From Tannockella sp964369175 (GTDB lineage Bacteria; Bacillota_I; Bacilli_A; Erysipelotrichales; Coprobacillaceae), in contig CAYJEM010000035.1 in assembly GCA_964369175.1 (NCBI GenBank), positions 1-20,787 of the forward strand: DNA of 20,787 nt. Reading direction: 5' to 3'. The notes beneath the pieces are model-generated. The model worked only from the letters and a program-made list of their open reading frames with translations, ran no database searches and had not been told where the DNA came from. A program made the position numbers and the translations under genes. Shown here piece by piece: positions 6,263-14,052 of the stretch; the first letter of the stretch is position 1; every line of letters begins with the position of its first letter.

Positions 6263-7465
6263 ATGTTAACAATAAACGATTTTAAAGAAGCGAAGAAAAG
6301 GGTTGATGAAGTTATTGAAAATACTGGACTATTATATAGTGAAGTCTTTTCTAGTGAAAGTAAAAATAATATCTATATAAAGCCAGAAAACTTACAAAAG
6401 ACAGGTGCTTTTAAATTACGTGGAGCTTATAACAAGATAAAAAAACTTGATGACAATGCTAGAGAAAAAGGGTTGATTGCTTCGTCAGCAGGAAATCATG
6501 CTCAAGGAGTCGCTTTTGCAGCAAAGAAACTAGGGGTAAAAGCAACAATTGTTATGCCAAGTCATACACCACTGATTAAGGTGGAAGCAACAAAAAATCA
6601 TGGAGCTACAGTTGTATTGCATGGTGAAGTATATGATGATGCAGCTAAGCATGCATCAATTCTTCAAAAGGAACATGAGTATACGTATGTACATCCGTTT
6701 AATGATGAAGATGTTATTGAAGGACAAGGAACGATTGCTTTAGAAATATTAGAGGACTTACCAAATGTTGATGCCATAGTAGTACCAATTGGTGGTGGTG
6801 GGTTGATTGCAGGGATTGCATGTGTAGCCAAACAAATAAATCCAAATATTAAGATTATAGGTGTAGAACCAGAAGGGGCAGCTAGTGCAAAAGCTGCTGT
6901 TCACTATGGAAAAGTATGTCCATTGCAAGATGTAAATACAATTGCTGATGGAACGGCAGTTAGAGAAATCGGTGATATTACTTATCAATATATTGTCGAC
7001 TACGTAGATGAAATAGTTACTGTTACAGATTATGAGTTAATGGAAGCCTTTTTACTACTTGTTGAAAAACATAAATTAGTTGCAGAACCAGCAGGGATTT
7101 TATCACTTGCGGGATTGAAGAAAATATCAATGGAAAATAAAAACATTGTATCAATCGTAAGTGGTGGTAATATTGATGTGCTTACAATATCTTCAATGAT
7201 TAATAAGGGTTTAATTAGTCGTGGACGTATTTTTACATTCACAGTACAATTACCTGATAAGCCTGGGCAGTTACAGTTAGTGTCAAATGTACTTGCCAAG
7301 TTAAATGCAAATGTTATTGGTGTTGATCATAATCAATTTAAAAACTTTGCTCGTTTTTCAGAAGTTGAATTGCGTGTTACAGTTGAAACAAACGGAAACT
7401 CACATATTAATACGATTATTAAAGAGTTTGAAGGTTTGGGATATATTATAGAAAAAATTAATTAA
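6263..7465 (+). CDS. ilvA: Threonine ammonia-lyase (threonine dehydratase) with ACT domain
   Basis: This 400-aa PLP enzyme deaminates threonine to 2-oxobutyrate and ammonia, either as the first step to isoleucine or in threonine catabolism. K51 in GAFKLRGAYNK is the PLP Schiff-base lysine, SAGNHAQG (75-82) the substrate loop, GGGG (177-180) the phosphate cradle and SGGN (300-303) the ring-nitrogen site. Residues ~325-400 form one ACT regulatory domain (FTVQLPDKPGQLQLVSNVL), so allosteric control by an amino acid is likely. The length suits the single-ACT Firmicute/TdcB-like form rather than the ~514-aa biosynthetic E. coli IlvA with two regulatory domains. No ilv or leu genes are nearby, so a catabolic role (tdcB) is an open alternative. 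GGGGTGGGG precedes the start. Confidence 0.92.
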   Translation: MLTINDFKEAKKRVDEVIENTGLLYSEVFSSESKNNIYIKPENLQKTGAFKLRGAYNKIKKLDDNAREKGLIASSAGNHAQGVAFAAKKLGVKATIVMPSHTPLIKVEATKNHGATVVLHGEVYDDAAKHASILQKEHEYTYVHPFNDEDVIEGQGTIALEILEDLPNVDAIVVPIGGGGLIAGIACVAKQINPNIKIIGVEPEGAASAKAAVHYGKVCPLQDVNTIADGTAVREIGDITYQYIVDYVDEIVTVTDYELMEAFLLLVEKHKLVAEPAGILSLAGLKKISMENKNIVSIVSGGNIDVLTISSMINKGLISRGRIFTFTVQLPDKPGQLQLVSNVLAKLNANVIGVDHNQFKNFARFSEVELRVTVETNGNSHINTIIKEFEGLGYIIEKIN

Positions 7466-7489
7466 GATAGACATAGTCTATCTTTTTTT
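7464..7489 (+). terminator. Intrinsic terminator of ilvA
   Basis: A perfect 9-bp stem AAGATAGAC (7464-7472) with GTCTATCTT (7476-7484), a 3-nt loop and a T run to 7489. The next ATG begins at 7490, immediately after the T run. Confidence 0.9.
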
Positions 7490-8458
7490 ATGGTAAATAC
7501 TATGAAACAACACATTATATTAGTTGTTATTATACTACTTATTAGTAGTATTTTTTTAATGCCAAAAGCAACAAAGGATGAACACATAGAACTTCACCAA
7601 AGTGAATTTGTTATTGAGTATGGCACAAATTTTCCTACGCATCAAGAATACTATGTGAAGTCTACATCACATCCAAATGTTGAAATTAAGATAAATAATT
7701 TTCAAGAAATTAATTATCCTAATATCGGAACCTATAGTGCTCAAGCATACTATCAACAATACATTGAATATTTTACAATTTCAGTTATTGACACAACAAA
7801 ACCAACAGTTAAAAATAATCAGCCACTATTATACAATCAGGGTGATATAGTTGATAATACTGTTATAATGCAACACTTACAAATTGAAGATTTGCAACCA
7901 TGTACTATCGAATATGATCAAGTTATTGATTATAATGTTGAGAACCAAATTATTGATATTAAGATTACTGATGCATCTAGTAATATTCTTTTTATTCCCT
8001 TGGAAATAAAAAGAAATGCTAATGATTCAGTTGTATCATATAGTGAAGAAAATATTGTTACGGAAGCAACAATACTTCAAGATAATGAATTTATAGAAGT
8101 GAACAATAGTGATATAGTTAATTCCCTAGTTTGGTATAACGAATGGAGTAAAGAAACTTATGGTGGTAATAGTAATATACAATACGGATTTTCAATTGAA
8201 AATAAATTATATGGTGGTTTAATTCTTAAACAGAATCCCTACAACATACAGTTTGATAACTATCAGTTTATTGGTGGAAAGCAGCTGCTAAATACAAATG
8301 CTTTTACAATGACATATATAAATAAACAAGGGTTACAAGTACACCTTGGTGAACTTATTATATCAAGTTGGAATTCAATCACTATGGAAAAGATGTATGA
8401 ATTTTATAGTTACATAGACGAATATACGTATCAAGAAGGTGATGATATCAATGAATAA
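7490..8458 (+). CDS. Tad-locus exported Ig-like protein (anchored)
   Basis: A 322-aa protein with an N-terminal hydrophobic anchor (about 8-24), an Ig-like domain (about 35-105, ending ISVIDTTKPT), a second beta-rich domain (about 107-170) and an unrecognised C-terminal domain (about 205-315) rich in aromatic residues. The first domain is related to that of the gene at 3272. There is no sorting signal or cysteine lipobox. The start is uncertain: ATG at 7490 or 7502, neither with a convincing ribosome binding site, and the former abuts the ilvA terminator. Its 3' end overlaps the next gene by eight bases, placing it first in the Tad-like operon. By position it may be a pilus-assembly or pilus-associated surface component, but no function is known. 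Confidence 0.7.
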   Translation: MVNTMKQHIILVVIILLISSIFLMPKATKDEHIELHQSEFVIEYGTNFPTHQEYYVKSTSHPNVEIKINNFQEINYPNIGTYSAQAYYQQYIEYFTISVIDTTKPTVKNNQPLLYNQGDIVDNTVIMQHLQIEDLQPCTIEYDQVIDYNVENQIIDIKITDASSNILFIPLEIKRNANDSVVSYSEENIVTEATILQDNEFIEVNNSDIVNSLVWYNEWSKETYGGNSNIQYGFSIENKLYGGLILKQNPYNIQFDNYQFIGGKQLLNTNAFTMTYINKQGLQVHLGELIISSWNSITMEKMYEFYSYIDEYTYQEGDDINE

Positions 8459-10337
8459 ATTAATATTTGTACTTTTTACATGTTTCATGTTTTTGTTTGT
8501 CGGTGAAGTTGAAGCCGGCGGTGGATATACTAGTCAAGGAAACTTACTAAATTATCGAATTGATAAAGTAACCATGGATAGTGAAATGATTCATATATAT
8601 GGATGGGCATACCATGTCGGTGATAGCTTTAATTATCATACAAAAGGTAATAATATGGATCAACATAACTACCAATTAGTAGTCAATAACATACGTTATA
8701 GTGATGCATTAGATTATAGTGTAGACCATACATACTTGAATTCAGTAATAGGAATAAAGACACCACTATACCAAAATATAGGATTTCATTTTCAAGTACC
8801 AATTAAAGATGTTCTAGCAACAAATAATTATCAATTTATGTTGGAACTCGAAGTATTCCATCAATATGGAATAAAAGAAACAATATCTCTATCTTATTTA
8901 TCAACTATTAAGCAGATAGAAACAAAAGAATATACCTTATCAGTAGCGACAGATACAAACCCAGTATTAATATATACCAATAGCAATTATTTATATGTAA
9001 GAGAACATCCTAAAAAATCATCAACAATTGCTAAAAATGCTACTGGACAGAATTTATACTTTACTAGAGGAGATTTGTACTCTTTAAACGACAGTACAAT
9101 GACAGGAAAAATTGAATATGACAATGAAACAAATTCATATTGGTACCAAATACGTTACAATGAATCACACTTTGATGGACGACAGCGTGTAAAGGCAAAC
9201 TCAAGTGGACGTTATGGCTGGATATGTGATGCACATATCATGTATGTTGGAACTCCAATGGTGTTTAGTCTAACACCAAAAGCATATGAAATACAATATG
9301 TAGCAGATGAAGCAACTAATGTACCATCTAGACAAGTAAAATTACCACAAGTTAATACAAATATATCGACACTAATTCCTACTCGATCTGGGTATACATT
9401 TACTCATTGGTCTGGAGACGACAGTGTGTACAATCCAGGCCAAGTGTATAGTAAAGACAAAAGTATTATTTTATATGCAACATGGAATAATGATTATCCA
9501 GTAATATCAGACCCTAAATTCAATGAAAATGAAGAAACAGTGAGTGGAGTTACTCCATTTATAAATGAAGGGAAAATCATTGTTCAAGTAGGTGATAAGT
9601 TTGATTTATTAAATTACCTTGAAGCAAGTGATAAAGAAGATGGGAATATAACCCACAAACTACAAATAGATAAGGGTATTCTCCCTTATGATAAAGATGG
9701 TTATCTATCAACGAGTGGTGAATATGAATTGAGTGTCAGTGTAACAGATAAAGGAGGTAATAAAACAACCAGAAATTTCACAATTTATATTAATGAAGCA
9801 CCTAATATTATATGTAGTGATCGCTATTATCTAGAGGGGTGGAATGTTGATAAAAAAAACTTATTAGAGAAAGTAGTTGCTAGTGATAAAGAAGATGGTG
9901 ATATAACAAATAAAGTTGAAATTATGAAAATTACTTATCCAAACAAAGAAGAATATACACCACTGATATTTGATACAATGGCTAGTAGTAACGATTATAC
10001 TATATCGAAAATAGAATACAAAGTAACTGATGAGTACAAGCGAAGTATACTTAAAACTGCAAATTTATATGTATATAAGCGTTATGAAAACCGTATTGAT
10101 AATAGTCAGTTGCGTTATATCTCAAAAGATTATATAACGACTTTAGATAGCGATTCTATATGGGCTCAAGAAAGACTGCATAATAATTTACAAGAGTCAT
10201 TATCAAGCAATGAAGGAGCACAATATACATTTTTTATCAAAAGTGATGATATTAAAGATTCTAAAATTTGGATAAATAAGAATGGTTATGGTAGTAATGA
10301 TGAATTCTATAAATTGTTTTTAAAAGGTGGTGACTAA
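8451..10337 (+). CDS. Large secreted multidomain protein of the Tad locus (SH3-like, InlB-like repeat, DUF5011)
   Basis: A 628-aa protein with a signal peptide (1-22, likely cut after VEA). In order it has: an N-terminal beta domain with an IYGWAYHVG motif (about 30-150); an SH3b-like segment (about 170-268: YLYVREHP...SYWYQIRY...GWICDAHI); an InlB/Listeria-Bacteroides type repeat (about 278-347: PTRSGYTFTHWSGD...ILYATW); two DUF5011-type Ig domains (about 372-448 and 455-543), each with ASDKEDGxIT; and a C-terminal tail of ~85 residues without LPxTG or a membrane helix. The modules are those of wall-binding and adhesive surface proteins, so a pilus-associated adhesin is a reasonable guess. 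The ATG at 8451 is preferred because AAGGTGAT precedes it by eight bases; GTG 8439 and ATG 8442 are alternatives. The ATGAATAA overlap with the previous stop suggests coupling. Confidence 0.8.
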   Translation: MNKLIFVLFTCFMFLFVGEVEAGGGYTSQGNLLNYRIDKVTMDSEMIHIYGWAYHVGDSFNYHTKGNNMDQHNYQLVVNNIRYSDALDYSVDHTYLNSVIGIKTPLYQNIGFHFQVPIKDVLATNNYQFMLELEVFHQYGIKETISLSYLSTIKQIETKEYTLSVATDTNPVLIYTNSNYLYVREHPKKSSTIAKNATGQNLYFTRGDLYSLNDSTMTGKIEYDNETNSYWYQIRYNESHFDGRQRVKANSSGRYGWICDAHIMYVGTPMVFSLTPKAYEIQYVADEATNVPSRQVKLPQVNTNISTLIPTRSGYTFTHWSGDDSVYNPGQVYSKDKSIILYATWNNDYPVISDPKFNENEETVSGVTPFINEGKIIVQVGDKFDLLNYLEASDKEDGNITHKLQIDKGILPYDKDGYLSTSGEYELSVSVTDKGGNKTTRNFTIYINEAPNIICSDRYYLEGWNVDKKNLLEKVVASDKEDGDITNKVEIMKITYPNKEEYTPLIFDTMASSNDYTISKIEYKVTDEYKRSILKTANLYVYKRYENRIDNSQLRYISKDYITTLDSDSIWAQERLHNNLQESLSSNEGAQYTFFIKSDDIKDSKIWINKNGYGSNDEFYKLFLKGGD

Positions 10338-10343
10338 AGGTAA

Positions 10344-10724
10344 ATGAAAACAATGATTAAAGGGAGCATTATGGCTATTATTATTATACAATGTTTCTTT
10401 ATTACATTAGCAGTGTTATCTAAGTCATCAAGACAAACAGAAGTTGATTTAGCATTGAATAACGCAATGTATCAATCTTTAAAAGTAACTGATGATAAAC
10501 GATATCCTATCAATTCAAATGAAGATCTTATTAGTGAGTTTTCACAGAATTTTGTAATACAAATTAATAGTTATAGTGATGTAGAAATAAATATTTTTGG
10601 TATAGATTACATCAATGGATTTCTAGATGTTGAAGTAGTACTTCACTATACGTATACAAATGGTCAAAGTGACCACGTTACAAGTCGTAGAAGTATGATA
10701 ATAGATAAAACACAGAAAGAATAG
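10344..10724 (+). CDS. TadE-like/minor-pilin-like single-pass protein
   Basis: A 126-aa protein with one N-terminal membrane helix (about 7-25), followed by SRQTEVDLALNNAMYQSLK and a small beta-rich extracytoplasmic domain. The pattern of N-terminal helix, then an R-Q-x-E-x-x-x-A-x-x-x-A amphipathic stretch, is typical of TadE-like pseudopilins in Gram-positive Tad loci. It lacks a clear prepilin cleavage site (no G followed by glutamate at +5). AAAGG precedes the ATG and the gene begins seven bases after the adhesin-like gene. Family assignment rests on topology and context. Confidence 0.65.
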   Translation: MKTMIKGSIMAIIIIQCFFITLAVLSKSSRQTEVDLALNNAMYQSLKVTDDKRYPINSNEDLISEFSQNFVIQINSYSDVEINIFGIDYINGFLDVEVVLHYTYTNGQSDHVTSRRSMIIDKTQKE

Positions 10725-10733
10725 GTAAAGACA

Positions 10734-10910
10734 ATGAAAGCATTTATAGAAGAATATGGAACGACATGTTTAGTTGTATTAGTTGTTATGGTATTAATTG
10801 GATTAGTTACTTTTCTAAGAGAACCTTTACAAGCGTACTACCAACAAATAATAGATAATTTCTTTAAAGAGTCTAATAATGTATCAATTGTAGTACAGTC
10901 AATCTTATAG
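10734..10910 (+). CDS. Flp-pilin-like micro-protein 1 (IEEYG)
   Basis: A 58-aa frame starting MKAFIEEYGTT, followed by a hydrophobic helix (about 11-28) and a short polar tail. The motif IEEYG at residues 5-9, directly before a long hydrophobic helix, resembles the mature N-terminus of Flp pilins, where glutamate 5 and tyrosine 6 precede the helix (AIEYGLIAALI). No leader peptide is encoded upstream. Two more proteins of the same design lie at 13398 and 13510. The gene fits exactly between the TadE-like gene (9-base gap) and the ATPase gene (1-base gap), which supports it being real. A weak AGGT-type ribosome binding site precedes it. It is too short for routine calling. Confidence 0.72.
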   Translation: MKAFIEEYGTTCLVVLVVMVLIGLVTFLREPLQAYYQQIIDNFFKESNNVSIVVQSIL

Positions 10911-10911
10911 T

Positions 10912-11940
10912 ATGAAGTATCTAACAATACATGATAATGATTTTGGTTTGTTGGAGCCCTATATCATAGATGAAAATGTTACAGATATTAATTGGAATGG
11001 AAAAGCCCTGTGGATAGATGATATTTGTAATGGCCGTTATTGTAGTGATATTAAATTAGATAACCAATTTGTATCAGTGCTAAGTCAAAAGATATCGAAC
11101 TCGGTAAATGAAAACTTTAATAAATATTATCCATTACTAGAAGCAGAAACAAATAATTTACGTGTGTCTATTGTACACGATACAGTAACTAATACTGGTT
11201 ACTCGCTTTCTATTAGAAAAACACCTCCTGTGCGAAGAATCACGACACAGAGTATTCAAGAAGGGTATTGTAGCTTGTTACTCAATGAGTTTATGAAAGC
11301 ATGCATAGAAGCAAAGCTCTCAGTAATTGTATGTGGTGTACCGGGTACTGGAAAAACGGAATACGTTAAATACTTGACAAAATATATTAAACAATATCAT
11401 CGTGTAATAACAGTTGAAGACAACCTTGAATTACGCTTTTCAATAATTAATCCAAATCATGACTGCATAGAACTGAAGGTGGATGATGATTTTACATATA
11501 AGCAGGCTATTAAAACCTCACTACGACAACGACCTGACTGGATTATTTTGAGTGAAGCGAGGAGCCGAGAAGTTGCTTACTTACTAGAAAGCGCAACAAT
11601 AGGAACTGGTTGTATTACTACAATTCATGCACCAAGTGTAAAAATGATACCAGAAAGAATTATGTCAATGCTCGGTCGAAAACAGGCAAGTGATAAAGAT
11701 ACAATCTTCACGGCATTTGATGTTGGAGTGCTAATACAACGAGTAATTGTAAATAATACTATTGTTAGGCGTATTGAGGAAGTTTGTTTGTTTGATCGAA
11801 GCAATGGAAAAAACAGTACGTGGGTGTTATATCGTAATGGCAAGTTTGTTCAATATCGTATACCTAAAAACTTTAGTCAACGTCTCATAGAAGCTGGTGT
11901 GGAGAATCCCTTAGAGAAAGGCGGGGCATATGAAAAATAG
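10912..11940 (+). CDS. tadA: CpaF/TadA-family secretion ATPase
   Basis: A 342-aa cytoplasmic ATPase of the VirB11/PilT superfamily that would power extension or retraction of the Flp/Tad fibre. It shows Walker A GVPGTGKT (142-149), an Asp-box region VEDNLEL (168-174), the Walker B/arginine motif RPDWIILSEAR (207-217) and the His box TTIHA (236-240, H239). The N-terminal domain is short (about 110 residues), so it is smaller than proteobacterial TadA/CpaF, which have longer N-terminal extensions. In the motif GExRG the glycine is replaced by serine (LSEAR). The gene starts one base after the micro-pilin stop and overlaps the next gene by 11 bases. It is the anchor that identifies the locus as Tad-like. 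Confidence 0.9.
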   Translation: MKYLTIHDNDFGLLEPYIIDENVTDINWNGKALWIDDICNGRYCSDIKLDNQFVSVLSQKISNSVNENFNKYYPLLEAETNNLRVSIVHDTVTNTGYSLSIRKTPPVRRITTQSIQEGYCSLLLNEFMKACIEAKLSVIVCGVPGTGKTEYVKYLTKYIKQYHRVITVEDNLELRFSIINPNHDCIELKVDDDFTYKQAIKTSLRQRPDWIILSEARSREVAYLLESATIGTGCITTIHAPSVKMIPERIMSMLGRKQASDKDTIFTAFDVGVLIQRVIVNNTIVRRIEEVCLFDRSNGKNSTWVLYRNGKFVQYRIPKNFSQRLIEAGVENPLEKGGAYEK

Positions 11941-13396
11941 AAAAAAGTATATGTATCAGTATGTACAGATGAAAATAAATAGTTATGGCTACACGTATTC
12001 CTTTAAGCAATACTGTATGCAAAATTGCTTATATATAATTATTATGATTTGTTCGTGTTTATATTTCCAGTTACCAATAATCAGTTATTTTATATTAGCT
12101 GCTATTATTATTGTAGTAGTACCGGTTATTATTGTTTTACAATTTTCATATATTTATCAAAGTCATCGTTTCGAAGTAGTAGTGGGATATGTTGAACAGA
12201 TGATGTTCTCCTTTAAAATGACACCTAAAATATATGATTGCTTTAAAGTAGTTTTACCACTTTTAGATGCTCAAATTCGCCCTACAATTCAAAAAGCTTT
12301 AGCAATTATTGAAGAAGACAGTGAAGGTAGTGGATATATAAAAGCGTTCGAAGAAATAGAAAAAGAATACAATTGCTCTCGAATTGAGTCATTACACGCC
12401 TTTATGTTAGCAGTCGAAGAACATGGGGGAGATTATCAAGAAGCACTCGATGTACTTTTACAAGATATACAATCGTATATAAAAAGTGTCTATTTATTTC
12501 AAGTAGAATTAAAAACAATGAAATCAAAAATTATACTTTCAATGGGGCTTAGTATTCTTATTGCTGGAACGATGGTGATGATGGTTCCAAGTGACTTATT
12601 TTCAATTACTAGAGACTCGTTATATATTTATGCAACAACATTATTTTTTGTATTATTATTTGTCTCTTTTGCATACATCCAAACCCGATTTTGTGCTGAT
12701 TGGTTACAATTAGACCAAATAGATGATGATAAATCAATTCAAAAAATAAAAGATAAATACTATAAAGTACACCAAAAAAGTAATACATTAACTTATATTG
12801 CATGTATCGTGCCATTGTTTATTTTTCTTATAGGGATGTTGTTTCAAAATAGTATGATGCTAGTACTAGCAATTGGGGTATTAACATGGATTTTAAGCAA
12901 AAGAAGAATTAGTAAAAAAATCACAGATGCCCAAATGAAAAAGAATATAATTATTGCATTTCCGATTTGGCTTAGAAATATGTCCTTAGCTTTGCAAAGT
13001 ATGGTTGTACCAGTTGCCTTGCAAGACTCCTGTACTAATGCTCCTTATATTTTACAAGAACCCCTCGAAGACTTAGTATTTCAAATCCATAAGTACCCAA
13101 CTAGCGTTAAGCCTTATAGTCAATTTCTAGAAGAATTCAATATTCGAGAAGTTGCAAATATTATGAAGCTTCTATACACAATCAACTCACTACATAAAGA
13201 GGAACGACATGTACATATCCAATCACTGATATCTAGAAACCAAGAGCTATTAATGAAATCAATGCAACTTAAAAATGAAAATCGACTTACACGAATTGGA
13301 TTTTTAATAGTTGTACCTATGTTACTAGCGACTGCTAAGTTACTTGTCGATTTAATGTTAATAATTCGAGCATTTTTACAAATGAATGGAGGTTAG
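11930..13396 (+). CDS. TadB/TadC-like platform protein (apparent fusion of two T2SSF-like halves)
   Basis: A 488-aa inner-membrane platform protein. The first half has helices at about 32-51 and 54-74, a cytoplasmic helical domain (77-198, including EEIEKEYNCSRIESLHAFMLAVEEHGGDYQEALDVLLQDI, the T2SSF-type segment; shown here in words and short motifs such as HGGDYQEAL) and helices at 201-220 and 232-252. The second half repeats the plan: helices at ~288-304 and 308-322, a cytoplasmic domain (325-452) and a final hydrophobic stretch (455-482). Standard Tad loci carry TadB and TadC as separate ~300-residue proteins, so this looks like both in one condensed chain. AAAGGCGGGG precedes the ATG within the ATPase gene. 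It would form the rotor or platform contacted by the ATPase. Confidence 0.8.
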   Translation: MKNRKKYMYQYVQMKINSYGYTYSFKQYCMQNCLYIIIMICSCLYFQLPIISYFILAAIIIVVVPVIIVLQFSYIYQSHRFEVVVGYVEQMMFSFKMTPKIYDCFKVVLPLLDAQIRPTIQKALAIIEEDSEGSGYIKAFEEIEKEYNCSRIESLHAFMLAVEEHGGDYQEALDVLLQDIQSYIKSVYLFQVELKTMKSKIILSMGLSILIAGTMVMMVPSDLFSITRDSLYIYATTLFFVLLFVSFAYIQTRFCADWLQLDQIDDDKSIQKIKDKYYKVHQKSNTLTYIACIVPLFIFLIGMLFQNSMMLVLAIGVLTWILSKRRISKKITDAQMKKNIIIAFPIWLRNMSLALQSMVVPVALQDSCTNAPYILQEPLEDLVFQIHKYPTSVKPYSQFLEEFNIREVANIMKLLYTINSLHKEERHVHIQSLISRNQELLMKSMQLKNENRLTRIGFLIVVPMLLATAKLLVDLMLIIRAFLQMNGG

Positions 13397-13397
13397 T

Positions 13398-13505
13398 ATG
13401 AAAGAGCTAATTGAAGAATACGGGGAGAGTACGATATTAGTAATTGTTGGATTATTAATTGTTGGGGTATTGCAGTGGCTGTTACAGATGTATATAGCGA
13501 GGTAA
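13398..13505 (+). CDS. Flp-pilin-like micro-protein 2 (IEEYG)
   Basis: A 35-aa frame starting MKELIEEYGEST, then a hydrophobic helix (about 12-28) and a short basic end (MYIAR). It shares IEEYG at residues 5-9 with the proteins at 10734 and 13510. GGAGG (13388-13392) lies five bases before the ATG, and the start is one base after the platform gene stop, so coupled translation is likely. At 35 residues it is little more than the pilin helix. It may be a pilin subunit, a minor subunit, or a small assembly factor. Confidence 0.7.
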   Translation: MKELIEEYGESTILVIVGLLIVGVLQWLLQMYIAR

Positions 13506-13509
13506 TATT

Positions 13510-13653
13510 ATGCAAATGATAATTGAAGAATATGGAAGCACAATTATTCAAATGTTTGCAGCTATGGCTTATTTAGTATTTGTGTCTACCTTTTTACAAA
13601 CGATTGTAAGTACCATCATCAAAATTTATATTTATAATATTGTAGGTATATAA
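13510..13653 (+). CDS. Flp-pilin-like micro-protein 3 (IEEYG)
   Basis: A 47-aa frame starting MQMIIEEYGST, followed by hydrophobic residues to about 40. IEEYG again lies at residues 5-9. GCGAGGT (13497-13503) gives a suitable ribosome binding site for the ATG at 13510. An alternative ATG at 13516 would give MIIEEYG, which puts E5-Y6 exactly at the Flp-pilin positions counted from the initiator methionine. It starts four bases after micro-protein 2 and is followed by the next gene after one base. Confidence 0.7.
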   Translation: MQMIIEEYGSTIIQMFAAMAYLVFVSTFLQTIVSTIIKIYIYNIVGI

Positions 13654-13654
13654 A

Positions 13655-14044
13655 ATGAAGACACTAGTTAATATTCAAGGAAAAATAATTATAACAGTAA
13701 TAATATGTATGGTGTATTTTAGTGTATATAACAGTATTCAAAAACACGTAGCAAGTAAAATTGAAACGCCAGTGCCAATTGAGTATCAAAATATGTCATG
13801 GTTACAAGAACGAAGCATACCAACATTACAAATTGATGTAAGAACGATCCCCTTAAATAGTATGTTCGTTGCATCTGAATATGTAAAAGAAGCTAAAAAC
13901 CACGAGGGAGATGACTTATCTAGTATGGTGCATTGCAGCGAAGTAATAAAGACAAACATTGCTGGTGGATTAGACATTACTTTTTATGTGGAAGATCAGT
14001 ATGGATTAAAAACTTCTGTTACTAAAAGCTTTGTAGTAGAATAG
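13655..14044 (+). CDS. Tad-locus single-pass protein with one Ig-like domain
   Basis: A 129-aa protein with an N-terminal membrane helix (about 8-26) and an extracytoplasmic part. The last ~75 residues resemble one DUF5011-type Ig domain: a short strand IPTLQIDV, an acidic turn HEGDDLSSMV in the place of the usual DxEDGDIT, and a terminal strand pair ITFYVEDQYGLKTSVTKSFVVE (given here for its VxDxxGxxT pattern). It begins one base after the third micro-pilin without a strong ribosome binding site, suggesting translational coupling. The function is unknown; it may cap or anchor the fibre. Confidence 0.65.
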   Translation: MKTLVNIQGKIIITVIICMVYFSVYNSIQKHVASKIETPVPIEYQNMSWLQERSIPTLQIDVRTIPLNSMFVASEYVKEAKNHEGDDLSSMVHCSEVIKTNIAGGLDITFYVEDQYGLKTSVTKSFVVE

Positions 14045-14052
14045 GAGGAACT

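Noticed and set aside
10208..10337. Cell-wall sorting signal in the 628-aa secreted protein
   Set aside because: The C-terminus has no LPxTG-like motif, hydrophobic helix or basic tail.
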